This document shows positions 57,780 to 64,000 of a DNA stretch of 64,000 bases, piece by piece. The notes below the pieces were generated by a model. The model made no database searches. It was not told the DNA's origin and saw only the letters and a program-made list of their open reading frames with translations. Source of the DNA: Pseudeuparius sepicola (lineage: Eukaryota > Arthropoda > Insecta > Coleoptera > Anthribidae); contig OY987298.1 of assembly GCA_963920635.1 (NCBI GenBank), positions 125,125,735-125,189,734 of the forward strand, read 5' to 3'. Both the position numbers and the translations under genes were made by a program. How positions within the stretch are numbered: the first letter of the stretch is position 1; every line of letters begins with the position of its first letter.

Positions 57780-59935
57780 CACGGGTGTTACGATCCCGTG
57801 TTTCCCAGTTAACGCAAGGAGGGTTCTGTCCGGCGAGAGGTGAAGATCCTGCGTTATCCTAGTTGACCCGTGTAACTAGCGGGTTAGAATACTTTTATCG
57901 TGGCTCCGCGAGTCGTAAAAGGCGACCGAGGGCAGTCACTACCACGTTACGGGAGAAAAACTATGGATATGGAAAATTATAGGAATTTGGATATAGGGCC
58001 GCTACCTGGGCATGACAGCGAGCGGGACGTCGGGTCGGTGGCAGGGCGCTGAGGAGACGGGCCCCTGTCGCACAAACAGCTACAGCCCAACAACAAAACA
58101 ACAATAAGAATATCTACAACACGGGAGCCCAACAAGAACTATAGGATTCCACCCACCGAAGGTGCTGCGTACGAACTTCAGTCAGCGCAAACTCAGGCGG
58201 AATTACAACGACGACGCATGAAATGGACTGGGTACATGGACGAATCTATTGTGCGCATTTTTTACAGGGTGAAAATTTTAGAAAAATAGATGATCTGCTA
58301 CCGACAACCGTACGCCGAGTGTCTGAAGAAAGAGTGTCAAATCAGTATCGAACTATCCTAAGAAATAACCGAATTCCAGAAACGCGACTTATCTCTATCA
58401 AACGGGAAGTTGAGCTAGAGATCGACAGCGAACACACAGATATTATTAGAGATAATCATAACAGGGATATTCAGGAGCCTGGACCACAACCGAAACGGCA
58501 CAACGACCACCTGAGAATGGGGAATCGAATAACGAAGAACTTTGAGAGCCTACACGCACAGATTATGATGATATGAAGGTCCAGACCCACCGAGCAGACC
58601 ACAGATACCAAGATGTAACTCTCCAAGCAACTTAAAATATTGCTCGATAGTATGATCACCAGAATTTTACCTATTATGTTTCAGAGGCAGCACCATTAGA
58701 ATATCTGCACATCTACTGTGCCGCAAAGGCAATCATCACTATAATGGGAGCCAAGATCCGGACGATCCAAGATTCGAACCGTGTAAGACCAGAACTATGA
58801 ATAGCTCACTGGGAGATGCGACTACATCGGAAGATCGAGAGTCTTCGTAAAGACGTAGGACAAGTAACGGAATATACCAAACCAGTTAGAACTAGGAAGA
58901 TCCAATAATTAGCCGCACCCAAACGCATTCTCAGTGTGGCCCGCCGAACATGACTACTCAACAGTGTATTGATATATTGAAACAAAAACTTTCGTGTTTG
59001 CGATGCGTCTGAGGAGATACAAGACCAATGACAACAGGAAACGGGACAATAAACTCATTGAACGATCAGAAAAAGTTTTCTAACGTACTTTGAATTCTAA
59101 CGCCGATGCCACAAATACGAGTTACCCTAGCCCAGAACAGGTCGACGGTTTCTGGAGAAATCAACTTGCCATGTAATGTCAATGCAAGTGCGTGAGATTT
59201 TTCAGAACTGTAGCCAGATGAAACATGAGCCATTCACAACCAATGAGGTCTCTAGTATCATCAAGAATTCACACAACTGGAAGGCGCCAGATCGGATTAA
59301 AAAGTTGTGGTGCATGCAAGAACTAATTACTTTAATTAATGAAATCTTGCTCGATCCCCTGAAAATGCCATTGTTTCTTACCCAGGGTGCAACGTACCTG
59401 TTACCAAAAGATCACCATGCCAAGTACCGCCCGAAAACCTGCCTTTCCACACTGTACAAAATAATCATATCTGGCCTTACGCAGCGAATATGTATATTAT
59501 ATGTTCACTGCGAGCTCAACAGCATCATGGCAATACAGCAGAAGGGCTGCGCGAAGGGCTTAATGGCTACATGGCTTATATGAATTACAAAAAAGCATTT
59601 GGCTCCGTACCGCACGAGTGGCTCACAGATATCTTAAAACTGTATAAAGCAGATCCTCATACAGTTTCCTTTTTAGAACACCTAATGACACCTTAGCGCA
59701 CTAAGATACAACTCAGAACCACAAGCAGTAACATCGAAACAGACACAATCCCCATTCGAAGAAGGATTTTCCAAGGAGATTCACTTAGCCCACTATGGTT
59801 CTGCATGGTGATGAACCCGCTATCAAATTTAATTAAAATACTGCCATTATCGATAAAGTTTGAAAGTCAAAATCTGACCAGGTACATCCCGGTTAGTCAC
59901 CCAGATTTCACAAAGTAGCCTCTTGGGGGTGGAAA
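57780..59935 (+). pseudogene. Decayed non-LTR retrotransposon (R2/R4/NeSL-like RT)
   Basis: A GC-rich leader with TCGTAAAAGGCGACCGAG (about 57913) precedes frame-scattered protein pieces. They are RRRMKWTGYMDESIVRIFY (58217), RVSEERVSNQYRTILRNN (58313), ESLRKDVGQVTEYTKPVR (58839), SPEQVDGFWRNQLAM (59129), then ORF 59176-59583 with HNWKAPDRIKKLW..FLTQGATYLLPKD..YRPKTCLSTLYKI, YKKAFGSVPHEWLTDILKLY at about 59590, and RIFQGDSLSPLWFCMVMNPL at 59765. The order is that of the N-terminal domain and fingers/palm of an invertebrate LINE family of the R2/R4/NeSL kind. Frameshifts, stops and loss of everything from the YxDD box onward make it inactive. Confidence 0.8.
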
Positions 59936-59974
59936 GAAACAATAAGTGTATTGGAATAATAAAGTGGATCATTA

Positions 59975-60240
59975 TTTTTCTAACGCGCCTTCGGGAAAGT
60001 TCGCCGGCGAGCCGCGTCGCGGTGATTAACGGCCATTTCTAAAAGTATTACATCCGCGAATCTCCGCAAGTTAAAATTAATGGTGGCGGCGTACCGGCCT
60101 GCATTATTTATTGTGCTGCCGCCGACTTGCAGTTTTCTTTCTCGCTTGCGTCCGCGTAGGTGCCCGCTGATGTGTGATAAATAATTTGTTTCGGGCAAGC
60201 GGCGCGGCGCGTCGTCGCCCTCACTGACATTCGAACCTTG
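59975..60240. promoter_or_regulatory. GC-rich island of unknown function
   Basis: A sharp CpG-rich block with GCGGCGCGGCGCGTCG and GGTGGCGGCGTACCGG next to AT-rich sequence. A 72-codon minus-strand ORF (59980-60198) spans most of it, but no domain is recognised and no splice support exists. Candidate promoter, enhancer or coding exon of an unseen gene. Confidence 0.3.
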
Positions 60241-62579
60241 GACAATACAGTATTTTAGAATAGACGAATTCAGCGGCCTACTGATAGCGTGTAAAAAGAA
60301 ACAAAAGTTCTGCCCTAGCTCTGTCCTTGTTTAGCCTATCTTTATAACTCTTCGTGGCCAACATAACAATGATTCAAATCCTGAACAAATGTCACAAACA
60401 TGTATCAAACGCCAATCTAAGGTCAAGTCTCAAATTTATAACCTAATTATAAACTTTGTACTTACATATATAGAATGTATTATTTGGCGACATATTTATT
60501 AACAATATTCACAGGTACTCGAGGAGCTACTACTATTATCGGGTATCTATTTCTAAATCAGACATGTCAAGTATCACAGTACCTAACGGTTACGATCATT
60601 TGTTTTAGACCCAAATAATAATAGTCTGATGAGGACGACACATATTTTTCAAATGGAACAGGATCTGAAGTATCATCAGCGAAATCATCGGCTATGATGA
60701 AATTTGTGGAACATTTAGATTTATTTGTTATTCAAAATATTATTAATATCCAAGGAACTACCTCTATATTGTCACATAATTTTATCGATTATATAGTAAA
60801 CATTTACTTAAATTCCTTGTAGTATAGTGTTTCGGAAAGGGATAGAATTGAACATTCCTGCTTTTATATGTTCAATTTCGAAGAAAATATATTGGAATAG
60901 CGTGTGGTCTTTTCAAAATGCAAACGATTTTCTTTGGAGTTTTTTTTGGCAATCACTAATAATCACACGTTTACCTACTCCTACATTTTTTTACTGGTAT
61001 TATTTATTATTTCTAGGTTAAGCACGAAGCACCAACCCACAGGGTGTAGTCATCAAAAAATCTTCATAATTGTGCTAATTGCGCGTTGGCAATGTGCCGT
61101 AGAACTAAATCCCCACGAAATATTGGGATGAAGATGAAACATCATTATGCGTTTGTGTACTGCAACCCGTTTGCTGGTTCGGATTAGTTTTCACTGTTTT
61201 CAGCGTAGTAATAAGCAGAACACTTTTTAAATGTTATTCCTTATTCCGTATATACCTACAACGATTTCAAATATCAGACTCAACCCGCCTGCTTCTGGGA
61301 TCTTGCGCGAGACCAAAGGGCATGTACAACATATCCCTGAAACACGGAAAAAAAACAGTATGCCAAAATTGAACAAACAAAACATATAGGGAGCCAGGAA
61401 ACACTGCATTTTAATTCAATTACATTATATTACATACATAATATGATCAGTGATCACTAATGGACTGGTGGATACTATCAATATTTGTTAGGTATAAAAA
61501 TCGATTATTTGAATCGGTAGAAAATACTCAAAATACTCCTCTACGAATATCGAATATTCCACGGCCCGCATCCAGTGAATGGCTTGGTGGGTATAGGATG
61601 AATTAAATTCCTCGTCTATAGAGGTCTAAAGAGTTAGCACGTCGAGTCGTTGGCCGAATTTATAGTCGTGAAATGAGAAAATAGGCACGCGAACATCTGC
61701 CAGAACAAGCCAACAATTTCAAAGGCGACCACCCGGTTCGTAATTAATATATTTAAATACATTGCGCCACCGAAATAGAACTTATTCATACTATGTAAAA
61801 TGGGATGCCCAACACGATCAGTGTCGTAATGCCGGTCTTGAAAAGGCTCCTCTAACAACGTCCTTTTATTTTTACAAAATCGTTGATAAGACAGAATTTA
61901 TCTCAGGAAGAAGTCTTTCTCGTTGTTCTAACGAAAAAAGATTTATGCAATGAAGTGAAATGCCCTGCGAAGAGAGGACCTTAAAAAACTATATTGAAAA
62001 TGGCATTGTTATAAACAATAAAGAATGCGTTATTTTGTGCAGCCAGCTTCTCCTAACTTCAAGCAAGATAAAACTCGACAATAAAAATATGTAGTTGCAT
62101 TATAACGAAGAATGGAAGCAAGTTATGTGTGCGGAATGTTTATGGGAAATTAATGTAGTCTCCAATTATTTATGTCACTATTTTGGAGAGTTATCATATC
62201 ATATATCTACCAATCTGACACTCGTATATTTTTGTTTAATATTTAAACAAATTTATCCAAAAAAGTTTTGTTTTTGTTGATAAAACATTTATTGCTTGTA
62301 ACCATTCATTATACAACGTTGTTTGTGGCCAGCAATTTGAAAATTTTATTGCATGCAGGACCCTGGAGGAAAAAACGACGAAACTCTTGTTTGTTGGATT
62401 AAGTGGTTAATTTGTTTAATTCGTCGGGATTTTTTTAGTTTGGACTAATATTGTGTTCTGCGCAATTAGTTTTAATAGCTTGGGGTAAAATAGTTGCTTC
62501 CAAAGCCGAAAATTACTTAAAATACATTTTTGAGATTATTTTGGGTGACAATACATTGCGGTAGCGATTAAAGACAACT
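60241..62579. other. No recognised gene
   Basis: AT-rich sequence with ORFs of at most 75 codons and no repeat partner found in the window. Confidence 0.45.
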
Positions 62580-62735
62580 TTTTCAAGTTGTCTGGAAAAT
62601 TCATACCTAAATGCTTAGCAGTAAATAAACGAAACTTTGAACGTTTAAGTCGAAAAAGAACTTCACTTTGTTTTCTGAGCTTTCGAAGAATAAATCTTTA
62701 TCCTTTCTCAAAGATAATGTCATGCCTTTCTTAAA
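62580..62735 (-). repeat. Three-copy dispersed repeat, copy 3 (partial)
   Basis: CAACTTTTTCAAGTTGTCTGG to CTTTCTCAAAGATAATGTC matches 33520-33680 directly and 28860-29010 inverted. Confidence 0.7.
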
Positions 62736-62984
62736 TCAGCATCAGCAAGGCTCTTTGGAAAGCAATAAAGCGTTTAAATATTAGATCTACATAATCGGTT
62801 TCTATTCCAGAAAACCTTAAAGATGCAGATAGTTTAAATAATTTTGTTCCAGTGTAAAGCCCACCCAATAACTATGTACACCCACCCACAGCCTGCAGCA
62901 GAGTTTTTCAACGCTAAAAAATTTAACGATGATACTTCGTCTGAATTTAATTTAGCAGATAAACAGGACGTTATCGTCTTGTCT
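62736..62984. other. No recognised gene; possible upstream part of the LINE
   Basis: Short stretch before the recognisable reverse transcriptase. Scattered LINE-like peptides such as PENLKDADSLNNF at about 62810 are possible but not certain. Confidence 0.35.
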
Positions 62985-64000
62985 TTAAAGTCTATCTAAT
63001 GCTAATGACACTGCCCTTAACTCATATAATAAGTTGTTGCCTGGAGGTGGGTTGCTTCTCTGATGACTGGAAACTGTCCTTAATTAAGGTACCTACTGAA
63101 ATTTCAATATATATAGATATCTTATGTCCAGCGATATTATTCCAGACTGGCAATCTGGTTTTAGAGAAGGGCATAGTACGGCAACTGTGCTTACCAATAT
63201 GTCTGCTTCGATACTGAAAGCTGTTGATGATGGTAAAGCCTTGGCTCTGGATCTGTTGGATTTTTCAAAGACTTTTGTTAATACCGTTGATCACCAATTT
63301 TTAATTAGCAAATTATCTTTTTATTCAGATGTTCTCCAAACTGTGACCGATTACATCCAGGGAGTTCAGTGCTGCGCCCTATTTTGTTCCTGATCTTCAC
63401 TGCTGACATTTTTAGGAGCATCTCGCATAGTAATAAATATAATGATGTATGCTGATGGCATTTTCTTACCTTTTATCTCGATAGGGTTCTTGTGGCCACA
63501 ACTGTTAAACAGCGATCTAAACGCAATCTCTAAGTATTCGTCAGAAAACAATCTTAAACTTAATGTAGATATAAGTGTCAACTTATGCTATTCTGTCAGC
63601 AACGTTAATAATATTCCTCCAGCCATTATTCACTCGGAAAAGAATCTTTGTGTCATTTTTGACTCGGATATGTTTTAAAAATCACGTCACCCACATTCTG
63701 AAAAAATCTTATTTTATTTTAAAAGCCCTGTCTACAATTAAACAGATCTTAAACTTTGAAATACGTAAATACGTAAAAAGCTATGCCAGTCACTAATTTT
63801 ACCAGTTATAAATTATTGCCTTGTTACGTTTTTTAATTGTCAAGATTACCCGTGATCGGTTGCAGAATGGCTGTTGCAGATTCGTATTCAACCTTAGAAA
63901 GCATGATCAATATGATCAAGTTTCTGCAAAGTTAAGAGAGCTTAAATGGTGCAGAATAGAGGGAATGTGTAATTATCACACTGCGATGTTTACTAAAAAA
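62985..64000 (+). pseudogene. Non-LTR retrotransposon RT remnant, runs off window
   Basis: LPLTHIISCCLEVGCFSDDW (about 63007) gives the fingers; after a frame change, IIPDWQSGFREGHSTATVLT and LDLLDFSKTFVNTVDHQFLI (from 63124) give the palm with the first catalytic region. A weak GSVLRPILF block follows. At 63448 the catalytic box reads YADG rather than YxDD. NNLKLNVD..LCVIFDSDMF and ILPVINYCLVTF follow in changing frames. Frameshifts and the Asp-to-Gly change make it inactive. Sequence type fits jockey/CR1-like LINEs. The 3' end lies beyond the window. Confidence 0.8.

Noticed and set aside
1..64000. CRISPR array, rRNA genes, prokaryotic operons or endogenous virus
   Set aside because: No regularly spaced direct repeats, no rRNA-like sequence and no viral protein motifs were recognised; the content is that of an insect nuclear genome.

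Overview
This is an AT-rich stretch of an insect nuclear genome (order not determined; the style is compatible with a beetle or another insect with a large, repeat-rich genome). Evidence for an insect: short exons with GT..AG junctions separated by kilobase introns, an hnRNP K gene with insect-like protein sequence, several decayed non-LTR retrotransposons, and many inverted-repeat DNA elements. No bacterial operon, CRISPR array or rRNA was seen.

Two protein-coding genes can be supported. The first is hnRNP K (bancal in Drosophila) on the minus strand. Four exons at about 27.4, 11.7, 9.8 and 6.2 kb join in frame to give the first 88 residues, which cover the N-terminal tail and KH domain 1. 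The rest of the gene lies beyond the left edge. A GC-rich segment near 38.7-39.0 kb is the best candidate for its 5' UTR exon and promoter. The second gene is nested inside the 15.6-kb first coding intron, on the opposite strand (15439-21158). It has four phase-0 exons encoding a complete 183-residue secreted protein with a signal peptide and a distant resemblance to DUF1091/MD-2-related lipid-recognition proteins.

Almost everything else is mobile-element sediment. (a) Long-inverted-repeat DNA elements ending CAGGGTG..CACCCTG at TA targets occur at about 3.1, 7.8, 17.6, 19.7, 42.0 and 55.6 kb, with loose ends elsewhere. One carries a broken mariner-superfamily transposase fragment. (b) Two hAT-like elements lie at 17.5 and 40.2 kb. 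(c) A dispersed composite repeat of about 0.6-1.5 kb (8.7, 36.5 and 50.1 kb) combines a 115-120-nt hairpin, a tRNA-like module and a conserved tail. (d) Two-copy or three-copy MITE-like families are present. (e) Four non-LTR retrotransposon remnants lie at 35.1, 37.2, 57.8 and 63.0 kb. Several elements are nested inside one another.

Region by region: 0-6 kb is repeats downstream of hnRNP K exon 4; 6-27.5 kb is the hnRNP K coding part with the nested gene; 27.5-39 kb is the presumed 5' UTR intron, holding a tRNA-like unit and LINE remnants; 39-57 kb is intergenic, with repeats and two or three GC-rich or homeodomain-site-rich stretches that may be regulatory; 57.8-59.9 kb is a decayed LINE; 60-63 kb has little recognisable content apart from a GC-rich island; 63-64 kb is another LINE running off the window.
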